Source of the DNA: CATQHQ01 sp965243805
Lineage (GTDB): Bacteria > Gemmatimonadota > Gemmatimonadetes > Longimicrobiales > Gaopeijiaceae
Assembly (NCBI GenBank): GCA_965243805.1
Contig: OZ251577.1
Span: 868,001 to 932,000 of the forward strand
Length of the DNA: 64,000 bases
Reading direction: 5' to 3'
Positions 54,562 to 62,889 of this stretch are shown here, piece by piece. A program made the translations under genes and the position numbers. The stretch's first letter is position 1. Every line of letters begins with the position of its first letter. The notes under the pieces are model-generated. The model did no database searches and had not been told where the DNA came from. It saw nothing but the letters and a program-made list of their open reading frames with translations.

Positions 54562-54750
54562 ATGAGCTTGTTCGAGCCGATCTACGAGAGCCAGTTCGAC
54601 AGCGACCTGGAGCGCAACTTCGCACGCTACCTCGACGAGCAGCGCGCCCTGCAGTGGTGGCACCGAATCGCCTCGCGGCAACAGGGCACATTTCGGCTGG
54701 TCTTCGACGAGGCCGAGTTCCCAGGGGCGCTCGCGGGACTCGACGCTTGA
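54562..54750 (+). pseudogene. Fragment resembling the C-terminus of a restriction helicase (type III Res-like)
   Basis: 62 codons, MSLFEPIYESQFDSDLERNFARYLDEQRALQWWHRIASRQQG then a short tail (shown here in two parts: LFEPIYESQFDSDLERNFAR and YLDEQRALQWWHRIASRQQG). This arrangement of D.DLE..FA..L and WWHR is what I recall from the end of type III-like restriction helicases, where a PDFxV motif normally follows; here it is missing. The rest of the gene is absent. Its TGA overlaps the TTG start of the next gene. A small functional leader peptide is an alternative. 54254-54561 upstream shows no other supported gene. Confidence 0.45.
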
Positions 54751-55685
54751 ACGTTCACTTGGTGGACGGCACCTACGAGCTCTTCCGTCACCACTTCGGC
54801 GCGCCGCCCGCGGTGGATGGGGAAGGCCGACCGGTGGGTGCGGTCCGCAGCGTGATCGGCTCGTTGCTGGGGCTCTTGGAGCGGACGGCAACCCACATGG
54901 CGGTGGCGACCGACCACGTGATCGAGTCCTTCCGCAACGCGCTTTGGCCCGGCTACAAGACCGGCGCCGGCATCGACCCCGGCCTGCTCGCCCAGTTTCG
55001 CCCCATGGAGGACGCGCTTCGGGCGATGGGTCTGCCCGTCTGGCCGATGACGGCGATGGAGGCAGACGACGGGATGGCCACGGGGGCGGCGGGCGCGGCC
55101 CGCGACCCGCGAGTGGAGGTGGTGTACCTGTGCACGCCCGACAAGGACCTGGCCCAGTGCGTGGCGGGCGACCGAGTGGTCCAGTGGGACCGGCGACGCG
55201 ATCAGGTTAGGAACGAAGCCGGAGTGGTGGCCCGCTTCGGCGTGCGGCCTTCCAGCATCCCGGACTACTTGGCGCTGGTGGGCGACAGCGCCGACGGCTT
55301 TCCGGGGCTGCCCGGATGGGGCACCAAGTCCGCCGCAACGGTGCTGGCGCGCTATGGACGGCTGGAGGACATTCCGAACGACGCCGACGACTGGGGCGTG
55401 GCCGTTCGAGGAGCCCGGCGGCTGGCGGCAACTCTCCGGGACGGGCGCGATGCGGCGCTTCTCTTCCAGAAGCTGGCAACCCTCCGGCGCGACGCGACGC
55501 TCCCCGACGGCGCACCGCTCTTCCACGACGTCGACGACCTGGAGTGGCGGGGCGCGCGCCCCGAATTCCAGACGCTGGCGGCCGCGCTCGGCCGGCCGGA
55601 GCTGTGGGACCGCACGGAGCGACTTCGGGAGTCGCGGGGGTGGTCTCCCCCGACAGCACTCCGCCCATCCCGCGTGTCCGAGTAA
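54747..55685 (+). CDS. 5'-3' exonuclease / flap endonuclease domain protein
   Basis: 312 aa from TTG 54747 (LNVHLVDGTYELFRHHFG); TTGA overlaps the upstream fragment's stop. The PIN-like FEN fold is shown by VDGTYELFRHHF, AVATDHVIESFRNALWPGYK (metal-binding Asp), MTAMEADDGMA and VVYLCTPDKDLAQCV, then the helix-hairpin-helix region YLALVGDSADGFPGLPGWGTKSAATVLARYG. It matches the N-terminal nuclease domain of DNA polymerase I as a stand-alone enzyme for primer removal or repair. The lack of an ATG is unusual, and the start could be later. Confidence 0.9.
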   Translation: MNVHLVDGTYELFRHHFGAPPAVDGEGRPVGAVRSVIGSLLGLLERTATHMAVATDHVIESFRNALWPGYKTGAGIDPGLLAQFRPMEDALRAMGLPVWPMTAMEADDGMATGAAGAARDPRVEVVYLCTPDKDLAQCVAGDRVVQWDRRRDQVRNEAGVVARFGVRPSSIPDYLALVGDSADGFPGLPGWGTKSAATVLARYGRLEDIPNDADDWGVAVRGARRLAATLRDGRDAALLFQKLATLRRDATLPDGAPLFHDVDDLEWRGARPEFQTLAAALGRPELWDRTERLRESRGWSPPTALRPSRVSE

Positions 55686-55717
55686 CGATCCCCAGCCACA
55701 ACAAGGACGACGCCGAG

Positions 55718-56245
55718 ATGACGACGCACCGCACCCGCCCGACCACGAGAGCACGCTTCATCCTCCCCGCCCTGCTGGCAGTCACGACCGCCACAGCAGG
55801 ATCGACCGCGCTCCCCGCCGACCTCTTGGCTCAGGCCCAGCAGCGCGGCGGCATGGGGATGATGGGCGCGTTCCGCAGCGAGGGTCAGCGCCTGTGGACG
55901 CTGCTGGACCAGCGCTTCGACGAGTTCTCCGAGACGGTCTCCCTCACCGAGGTCCAGTCGGGCTTGATGGAGATCGTCGTGGAGGACTTCAGGCAGACCA
56001 ACGAGGACGCCCTGGAACGGCTTGCCGCCATGATCACGGAGATGCGCGGCCTCATGGGAGGCGGCCGGCCCGACCGAGGTGCGGTCACCCAGATCGCCGA
56101 GAAGCACGGCAACCCGGTCCAGTCGCTGGCTCCCGCCTTCCAGTCGATGAAGGCCGACATCGCCGACCTGCTGGAGCCGGAGCAGGTGGACGCGATGAAC
56201 CGACTGCTGGCTCAGCGACCAAGGCGCCCGCCGCCGAGCGACTGA
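55718..56245 (+). CDS. Putative periplasmic helical protein (Spy/CpxP-like)
   Basis: 175 aa from ATG 55718. Signal peptide (ARFILPALLAVTTATAGSTALPADLLAQ), then a mature all-helical region with LTEVQSGLMEIVVEDFRQTN and LEPEQVDAMNRLLAQRP. The Q-M rich start (QQRGGMGMMGAF) and the helix pattern resemble small periplasmic chaperone or metal-sensing proteins, but no LTxxQ repeat pair clearly identifies Spy. Function unproven. It follows the exonuclease gene by 32 nt. Confidence 0.7.
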   Translation: MTTHRTRPTTRARFILPALLAVTTATAGSTALPADLLAQAQQRGGMGMMGAFRSEGQRLWTLLDQRFDEFSETVSLTEVQSGLMEIVVEDFRQTNEDALERLAAMITEMRGLMGGGRPDRGAVTQIAEKHGNPVQSLAPAFQSMKADIADLLEPEQVDAMNRLLAQRPRRPPPSD

Positions 56246-56261
56246 ACGGTCCCCGGAGGGC

Positions 56262-57806
56262 CTACGACGCCGGCGCCGCGCCCACCGTCTTCAGTATCCA
56301 GCCCGCGATCAGCTCCATCGACTCCACGGACCACGTCTCGTCAATCGACGCGTACTCGCTGGGCGCTCCGGTCTCGGCGCGCTGGAAGAGGTGGTTGTGG
56401 TCCGGCAGGGCGTGGAGCTCGTAGCGGTCGTTGCCTCCCCGCTTCAGGGCCGCCTCGATCTCGCGCAGGTTCTCCTCGAAGGGGACTTGAAGGTCCTTCT
56501 CGCCGTTGATCGCCAGCACCGGGACGGCGACCCGCTCCAGCGACTCGGCCGGGTCGTACGTCAGGAAGTACCGAAACCATGGCGTGGACAGTTGCGTCGC
56601 CTGGGTCTTGGCCACGCGCTCCAGCGAGGCTTCGTCGGTGATCCCGACCTGGGCGCGCTCCTCGTCGGTGGCTTCTTCCAACGCCGTGCGCACCACCGCC
56701 TCGATCTCCGTCGAGGCCCGCTCCGGGTCGTCCTCTGCCTTCAGGATGCCGAAGATTGCCTCTTGCTGCTGCCGGGACTTGGCCACGGCCTCCTCGGTCG
56801 CGCCGCTCGCCTGCGCGATCAGAGCCCCCTGGGCGTACAAGATGCGCTCGCCGGTGACGCCAGGACCCGCCATCAGAACGATGAACGCCACGTGGTCGGA
56901 CTCGGCGGCGACCATCGGAGCGATCAGCCCTCCCTCCGAGTGGCCGGCCAACCCGATCTTTCCAGAGTCCACGTCGTCCCTGCCCCGCAGGTAGGCGACG
57001 CCTGCCAGTACGTCGGAAGCGAAGTCCCGGGAGGTGGCCGACGCGAAGTCGCCACTGGACTCGCCCACGCCCCGGTCGTCGAAGCGCAGGACAGCAATCC
57101 CGGCCCGGGTCAGATGGTCAGAGAGCACAAGGAAGGGGCGGTGCCCCATCAGCGCCTCGTCCCTGTCCTGGGGTCCCGAGCCCGATACGAGGATCACCGC
57201 CGGGAACGGGCCACCGGCTTCGGGCCGAGTGAAGGTGCCGGCCAGCGCGTGGCCGCCGTCGGGGTTCGGGTAGGTCACGTCCTCCGCACGGTACGGGAAC
57301 GGCTCCTCCGGGTCCTGCGGTCGGCGCGGCGCGGGGGCGGGCTCCGCATCGCCGTCGGCCCCTTCGTCGGCAACCCGCTCCAGGTGCAGCGGCAGCGTGT
57401 TGCCCAGCTGGGTGAAGGTGCCCTCGATCGTCGCGCCGTCTTCGGAGAGCGTGCCCTTGAAGGAGCCCCCGATCGCCGCCATGGACATGGACACGTCGAC
57501 CCCGTCCGCCGTCACGTCCTCCGCCGGGATAGCGGCGTTGCCCTGGTCCACGGAGAAGAAGACGGCCGCCAAGCCGCCCTCGCCGTCCAAGGTCATCTGA
57601 AGGCGCATCCGCAGCTGGACGCCCGCGCCCGGAACTTCTATTGCGCCTTCCCAGGAGCCGACGAACTGCTCCACCGCAGGGTCTGCTTGGCCCGGGTCGG
57701 GAAGCTGGGCCCGGAGCCCCGCCGGGCTCCCGCTCAGCACCGAGAGAAAGGCCAGCGCCGGCACCAAGGCAGGCGCGCACTTGCTTGTCTTCGTCGTCGT
57801 GTTCAT
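56262..57806 (-). CDS. Secreted alpha/beta hydrolase
   Basis: 514 aa; ATG 57806 with AAGGAGAA upstream. A signal peptide (ALAFLSVLSGSPAGLRAQ) is followed by a beta-rich N-terminal domain (about 45-150; WEGAIEVPGAGVQLRMRL, FKGTLSEDGATIEGTF). The hydrolase domain has VILVSGSGPQDRDEALMGH, VLRFDDRGVGESSG, nucleophile motif LAGHSEGG and EKDLQVPFEENL with DHNHLFQ supplying Asp and His. Similar two-domain enzymes are esterases or peptidases of the periplasm. Substrate unknown. Confidence 0.88.
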   Translation of the reverse strand: MNTTTKTSKCAPALVPALAFLSVLSGSPAGLRAQLPDPGQADPAVEQFVGSWEGAIEVPGAGVQLRMRLQMTLDGEGGLAAVFFSVDQGNAAIPAEDVTADGVDVSMSMAAIGGSFKGTLSEDGATIEGTFTQLGNTLPLHLERVADEGADGDAEPAPAPRRPQDPEEPFPYRAEDVTYPNPDGGHALAGTFTRPEAGGPFPAVILVSGSGPQDRDEALMGHRPFLVLSDHLTRAGIAVLRFDDRGVGESSGDFASATSRDFASDVLAGVAYLRGRDDVDSGKIGLAGHSEGGLIAPMVAAESDHVAFIVLMAGPGVTGERILYAQGALIAQASGATEEAVAKSRQQQEAIFGILKAEDDPERASTEIEAVVRTALEEATDEERAQVGITDEASLERVAKTQATQLSTPWFRYFLTYDPAESLERVAVPVLAINGEKDLQVPFEENLREIEAALKRGGNDRYELHALPDHNHLFQRAETGAPSEYASIDETWSVESMELIAGWILKTVGAAPAS

Positions 57807-57818
57807 CTGCGTTTCTCC

Positions 57819-60800
57819 TTACGTGCGAACCAACTCCACGCTTCCCTTTCCAAAGAGCCCTTCCAGCGCCCGTAGCGTCTTGCGCTTGGGCGACATCTGG
57901 ATCGAACGAGAGCGCAGGCGGGCTTGGCCGCCGCCGTTCCCGTCCGTCGCCTCCGTCGCCGCCGCCACGACCACCTCCACTGGCGCTCCCCCGGGGTTCT
58001 CGGCCATGAGCGCGCTAGCCTTGGCGAATGCGTCGTCGCCAAGCCGGGCATCCCACGCCAGGGCGATCCGCACCGCCAGCCGCCCGCTCTCGGGCACGCC
58101 CTCCATCGGTTGGGCGTCGTCCAGGAAGACGGGCGGGTCGTCCTCGTCCCGCTCCCGGTCGCTCACCTTGCCGCGCAACAGCACCACGGCGTCGGGGACC
58201 AGCACCTCCCGATGGGACTGCCACGCCTCCCGGAACGCCAGCACCGTGGCCGTGCCGGCAAAGCCCTCCACGGTGACCTTCGCCCACTCGGAGCCGTCTC
58301 GCCGGGAGACCTGCCGCGCCACAGCCGTCACCACGCACGCCAGCTCCACCGCCTGGCCCAGCTTGTTCTTGAGCGCGGCGGAGCCGGCTTCGTCAAACGC
58401 CCGCGCCACGTTCCGCCAGCGGTCTAGGGGGTGTCCCGAGATGAAGAAGCCCAGCGCCTCCTTCTCCCGCGCCAAGCGCTCCCGCTCGCCCCACTCGGGC
58501 ACGGTGGGCAGCTTCGGCGCCGGGCGCGGGGCCGACCCGCCCGCTTCGCCGAAGAGCGACGCCTGGCCCGTCTCCGCCTCCTCCTGACGCGCCGACACCT
58601 CGCCGTAGGCGGCATCCAGTCCCTGGAGGAGCTGGTTGCGGTGGCCGAAGGAATCCAGCGCACCGGAGGCGATCAGCGCTTCGCACGCCCGCTTGTTCAG
58701 CGCGCGCACGTCGCTGCGCTCCAGCAGGTCGAACAGGTCGGTGAACGGCCCGCCCTCCTCCCGCGCCTCCAGGATCGACTGCACCGCCGCCGAGCCCAGA
58801 CCCCGCACCGCCCCCAGCCCGAAGCGGATCGTCTTGGCGCCCACCACCGTGAACTTCCAGCCGCACTCGTTGACGTCGGGCGGCAGCACCTCCAGCCCGT
58901 CCTCCAGCCCCGGCACGTGCCGCCCCAACTCCCTGCACTCGCCCATGTACTTGACCACATCGTCGGTCTTGTCCAGCACCGACGACAGCAGCGCGGCCAT
59001 GAACTCGGCCGGGTAGTGGCGCTTCAGCCACGCCGTCTGGTACGAGAGCAGCGAGTACGCCGCCGAGTGGGACTTGTTGAAGCCGTACCGACCGAAGGTC
59101 TTGATCTGATCGGCCAGCTTGGCGGCGGTCCCCGCTTTCAGTCCCCGCTCCACCACCCGTTCCTTGAAGCGGTCCAGCTCCGAGCGGATCAGCTCGGCGT
59201 CCTTCTTGCCCATTGCCTTGCGCAGCACGTCGGCTTCCCCGAGGGAGTAGCCCGCCAGGTCGCTGGCGATCCGCATGACCTGCTCTTGGTAGACGATGAT
59301 CCCGTAGGTCGTTTCGAGCACCGACTCCAGCCCGGGCGCCGGGTAGGTCACCTTCTCCGCGCCCAGCTTCCGCCGGATATACGCGTCGGTCATCCCCGAA
59401 TCCAGGGGGCCGGGCCGGATCAGCGCGTTGGTCGCCACCAAGTCGTCGAAGCGGTCGCAGCGCATCGCCCGGAGCTTGTCCATAGCCAGATTGGACTCGA
59501 ACTGGAAGATGCCCGACGTGCCGCCCCCGGCCAGCATCTCGAAGACGGCCGGATCGTCCAGAGGAACGTCGTCCATGGCGTCGGACTCGTAAACGGCGCC
59601 GCTCTCTGGGTGCCGGAAACCGCCCGTCCGCTCCTTCGCCGCCCGCACCGCGTCGTGGATCACCGTGAGGGTCTTGAGGCCCAGGAAGTCCATCTTGAGC
59701 ATCCCGGCGTCCTCAAGGCAGTTCATGTCGTATTGGGTGACTACGTCCGGCCCGTCCTCCACCCCGGCGCCTGCCGTCGCGCCTCCGCTCCGGTTTCCTT
59801 GCCGGCCCTGGTCCCTGCGCCCGCCCCGGCTCCCATTCCGGCCACCGTTCCGACCGCCATTCCGGCCGCCGTCCCTGCTCCCGTTTCGACCGCCGTTTCG
59901 GCTTCCCTTCGACTGGGTGCAGACTGGCACGTATTCGTCCAGCGGGCCCGGCGCGATCACAACGCCAGCGGCGTGCACCGATGCGTGACGCGACAGCCCC
60001 TCCAGCGTGATGGAGTGGTCGAACAACTGCTTGTACTTCTCCTCCGAACCGTACAGCGCGCGGACGTCCTGTATCTGCTTGACCGCTTCCGCCACCGTGT
60101 AGCTCTTACCCGGCTGGTTCGGGATCATCTTCGCGATCCGATCCGTCTCGCCCACGTCGAAGCCCAGCACCCGTCCCACGTCGCGGATCACGGCCCGGCT
60201 CTTCATCGTCCCGAAGGTCACGATCTGGCCCACGGCATCCCGTCCGTACTTCCCCCGCACGTACTCGATCACCTCGCCCCGGCGCTCGTAGCAGAAGTCG
60301 ATGTCGATGTCGGGCATCGAGATCCGCTCCGGGTTCAGGAAGCGCTCGAAGAGCAGGTCGTGGGACAGCGGGTCGAGGTTGGTAATCCCCAGCGCGTACG
60401 AGACCAGCGATCCCGTCGCGGAGCCACGCCCCGGCCCCACCGGAATGCCGTTCTCCCGAGCCCAGCGGATGAAGTCCCAGGTGATGAGGAAGTAGCCCGC
60501 GTAGCCCGTCTTCAGGATCACGTCCAACTCGTAGCGCAGGCGCTTCTCCACGTCGCTCGGCAACTCCGAGTCGGCCCAGCGCTTCTTCGCCCCCTGCTCC
60601 GCCAAGTACACCAAGTAGTGGTTGTCGTCGTCGAATCCGTCCGGCAGAGGGAAGCGCGGGAGGTGGTACTTCCGTTCCAGCGAGAGGGAGACCTCGTCGG
60701 CGATCTTCAGGGTGTTTTCCAGCACGTCGGGGCGATCCGGAAACACCTCTGCCATCTCCGACGGGTCCTTGAAGTAGAGGCCGTCATCGTAGGAGAGGCG

Positions 60801-61577
60801 GTCGGCGTCGTCCCGGTTCTTGGCGGTGCCGATGCACACCAAGATGTCGTGGGCACCGTGGTGGTCGCATTGCAGGAAGTGGGCGTCGTTGGTGGCGACC
60901 ACAGGCAGGCCCAACTCCTCCGCCAGCGCGAAGACCTGGGCGTTGAGCTCGGCCTGGCCCTCCGTGTTGTGCGCCTGCACCTCCAGGTAGTAGCGGTCCG
61001 GGAAGGCGTTGGCGTACCACTCGGCCACCTCGCGAGCCCCCTCCGGGTTGCCGGCCGACAGGTGGCGGGCCACCTCCCCGGCCATGCACGCCGACGACGC
61101 GATCAGCCCCCCGGAGTAGCGCGCCAACGTCTCTCGGTCGAGGCGCGGGTGATAGTAGAAGCCCTCCGTGTACCCGATCGACGTGAGCTTGACCAGGTTG
61201 CGGTACCCCTCCAAGTCCCGAGCCAGCAGCACCAGGTGATACGCGGCCTTCCCCCCCTGCCCCGAGCGAGCCCGTTCGCGCCGATCCCCCGGCGCCACGT
61301 ACGCCTCCATCCCGATGATCGGCTTGATCCCTTCCTTGCGGGCCAGCTTCTGGAAGCTCCACGCACCGTACATGCAGCCGTGGTCGGTGAGCCCCAGCGC
61401 CGGCATCTCGAACTCCTTGGCCTTGCGGACCAGGTCCGAGAGCCGGTTGGCTCCGTCCAGCAACGAGTACTCGGAGTGGGTGTGGAGGTGGACGAAGGAC
61501 AATGTGCGGGGAGGGCGAGGGAGGAGGACCGGCGGCTCCGCCCAATCTATGGGTTGCCGCCGGCGGCGGCGAAGCAC
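57819..61577 (-). CDS. dnaE: DNA polymerase III alpha subunit
   Basis: 1252 aa replicative polymerase. GTG 61577 gives a 25-residue Arg/Pro-rich extension; TTG 61502 would start at LSFVHLHTHSEYSLLDG, the usual N-terminus. PHP domain at the start; polymerase active site MPDIDIDF (Asp423, 425, 427) with VGPGRGSATGS and GQIVTFGTMKSRAVIRDV; helix-hairpin-helix LNKRACEALIASGALDSFG; OB domain WAKVTVEGFAGTATVLAF. An insertion of about 50 residues made of RNGG/RNGS units (about 558-605) interrupts the region between VPVCTQ and DVVTQYDMN. Confidence 0.96.
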   Translation of the reverse strand: MLRRRRRQPIDWAEPPVLLPRPPRTLSFVHLHTHSEYSLLDGANRLSDLVRKAKEFEMPALGLTDHGCMYGAWSFQKLARKEGIKPIIGMEAYVAPGDRRERARSGQGGKAAYHLVLLARDLEGYRNLVKLTSIGYTEGFYYHPRLDRETLARYSGGLIASSACMAGEVARHLSAGNPEGAREVAEWYANAFPDRYYLEVQAHNTEGQAELNAQVFALAEELGLPVVATNDAHFLQCDHHGAHDILVCIGTAKNRDDADRLSYDDGLYFKDPSEMAEVFPDRPDVLENTLKIADEVSLSLERKYHLPRFPLPDGFDDDNHYLVYLAEQGAKKRWADSELPSDVEKRLRYELDVILKTGYAGYFLITWDFIRWARENGIPVGPGRGSATGSLVSYALGITNLDPLSHDLLFERFLNPERISMPDIDIDFCYERRGEVIEYVRGKYGRDAVGQIVTFGTMKSRAVIRDVGRVLGFDVGETDRIAKMIPNQPGKSYTVAEAVKQIQDVRALYGSEEKYKQLFDHSITLEGLSRHASVHAAGVVIAPGPLDEYVPVCTQSKGSRNGGRNGSRDGGRNGGRNGGRNGSRGGRRDQGRQGNRSGGATAGAGVEDGPDVVTQYDMNCLEDAGMLKMDFLGLKTLTVIHDAVRAAKERTGGFRHPESGAVYESDAMDDVPLDDPAVFEMLAGGGTSGIFQFESNLAMDKLRAMRCDRFDDLVATNALIRPGPLDSGMTDAYIRRKLGAEKVTYPAPGLESVLETTYGIIVYQEQVMRIASDLAGYSLGEADVLRKAMGKKDAELIRSELDRFKERVVERGLKAGTAAKLADQIKTFGRYGFNKSHSAAYSLLSYQTAWLKRHYPAEFMAALLSSVLDKTDDVVKYMGECRELGRHVPGLEDGLEVLPPDVNECGWKFTVVGAKTIRFGLGAVRGLGSAAVQSILEAREEGGPFTDLFDLLERSDVRALNKRACEALIASGALDSFGHRNQLLQGLDAAYGEVSARQEEAETGQASLFGEAGGSAPRPAPKLPTVPEWGERERLAREKEALGFFISGHPLDRWRNVARAFDEAGSAALKNKLGQAVELACVVTAVARQVSRRDGSEWAKVTVEGFAGTATVLAFREAWQSHREVLVPDAVVLLRGKVSDRERDEDDPPVFLDDAQPMEGVPESGRLAVRIALAWDARLGDDAFAKASALMAENPGGAPVEVVVAAATEATDGNGGGQARLRSRSIQMSPKRKTLRALEGLFGKGSVELVRT
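59770..59905 (-). repeat. 12-bp degenerate repeats coding RNGG units inside dnaE
   Basis: Successive 12-nt units encode RNGG, RNGS, RDGG, RNGG, RNGG, RNGS, RGGR and so on, forming a basic, Gly-rich disordered insert in the polymerase. The frame is kept throughout. Confidence 0.9.
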
Positions 61578-61589
61578 ACGTTGGATGAC

Positions 61590-62831
61590 ATGGACAGGGG
61601 CGAAGGTCGGAACCGACGGGTCAAGGCGGCTCTGGCGGCAACCGTCGCGCTAGCTCTGGCGTGCGCCGACGACGGCGGATCACGGACCGCGCTCCAATGT
61701 GAAGTCGCCGACAGCGCCGGCATCCAGGTCGCGGCCAACTCCCGGCCGGACCTCGACTCTCGACTGGAGTGGAGGATCGGCCCCGAGCCCGTGCTGACGC
61801 TGGGTGCGGACCCCCTCGGCCAGGACGAAGCGCAGCAGTTTCGGTGGATCACCGGCGTCGCCATGCTCTCGGACGGCCGGATCGTCGTAGCCGACGGCGC
61901 GTCGGGCGAGCTACGGGTCTTCAACGCGGACGGAGGCCACTCGGCCACATGGGGCGGCGCGGGCGACGGACCCGGCGAGTTCCGCGGCCTCGCCGGCGTT
62001 GCGCCATGGTCCGGCGACTCCATCGTCGCCTTCGACAGCTACCAGCCCTTCAGGGCAACTGTCTTTGACGCCGCCGGCGAGTTCGGCCGCTCCTTCGGCC
62101 TTCCCCAGCTCCTCCCGACGGAACTTCCGACGGTTGCAGGCACGCTGCCCGACGGAACGATCCTGCTGACCAGCCGCTCGACGGCGGGGCATGGCCGTGC
62201 CCAGGGGCTGGTTCGGCCCGCCCAGGCGTTCGGGGTTGTGGGCGCGGGCGGTGCTCTGCGCGCTTCCCTGCCCCGGCTTCCTGGGATCGAACAGTTCAGC
62301 CACCTCTCCGACGAGATGCTGTACAGCTGGGACCTGCCCTTGGGCCGCACAGCGGTCGGCGCCGTTTGGGGGAACTTGGTCATGGCCGCCACTACCGACG
62401 AGTACGAGATCGCCGCCTATCGGACCGACGGCTCCTTGGCGCGAATCGTCCGCCGGCAGCATGAACGCCGAGCGCCCACCCAGGCCGACTTCAACGCCGC
62501 CGTGGAAGCCGAGATCGCCCGCTTCACGGAAGGGCGTGACCGCGGAGGATGGGACCGAAGCGCACTGGCGCTGCCCATGGTCGAAGTCCTCCCCGCGTTC
62601 GCCTCCATGACCGGCGACGCACTGGGCTATCTGTGGGTGGAGGAATACACGCTAGGCCAAGCCGGCGTGCTGTGGACCGTGTTCAACCACCAAGGATGCA
62701 TGGCTGGACTGGTCGAGACGCCCCCCGGCCTCGAGATCGAGGAGATCGGAGCCGACTACCTCCTCGGCGTCGGCAGCGGCGAGTTCGACGTGCCGTACGT
62801 TCAGGTCTGGCCGCTGGCAAGAAGCCAGTGA
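61590..62831 (+). CDS. 6-bladed beta-propeller lipoprotein
   Basis: 413 aa from ATG 61590. Lipobox ALALAC then ADDGG. The mature part has NHL/propeller-type strands (ITGVAMLSDGRIVVADGASG, LRVFNADGGHSATWGGAGDG, PGEFRGLAGV, GTLPDGTILLTSR). The motif GxGxGPGEF is typical of the 6-bladed propeller proteins common in this type of bacterium. It probably scaffolds protein or ligand binding at the outer membrane. Divergent from dnaE with only about 12 bp between starts, so the promoters must overlap the coding ends. Confidence 0.8.
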   Translation: MDRGEGRNRRVKAALAATVALALACADDGGSRTALQCEVADSAGIQVAANSRPDLDSRLEWRIGPEPVLTLGADPLGQDEAQQFRWITGVAMLSDGRIVVADGASGELRVFNADGGHSATWGGAGDGPGEFRGLAGVAPWSGDSIVAFDSYQPFRATVFDAAGEFGRSFGLPQLLPTELPTVAGTLPDGTILLTSRSTAGHGRAQGLVRPAQAFGVVGAGGALRASLPRLPGIEQFSHLSDEMLYSWDLPLGRTAVGAVWGNLVMAATTDEYEIAAYRTDGSLARIVRRQHERRAPTQADFNAAVEAEIARFTEGRDRGGWDRSALALPMVEVLPAFASMTGDALGYLWVEEYTLGQAGVLWTVFNHQGCMAGLVETPPGLEIEEIGADYLLGVGSGEFDVPYVQVWPLARSQ

Positions 62832-62889
62832 CGCCAGTGACGAGAGCCCCGGTGACGAGGCATCCGGCCGAGCGACCGGCCCACGGGAC

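Noticed and set aside
58431..61589. Long plus-strand extension upstream of the propeller lipoprotein
   Set aside because: Antisense to dnaE; the real start is the ATG before the lipobox signal at 61590.
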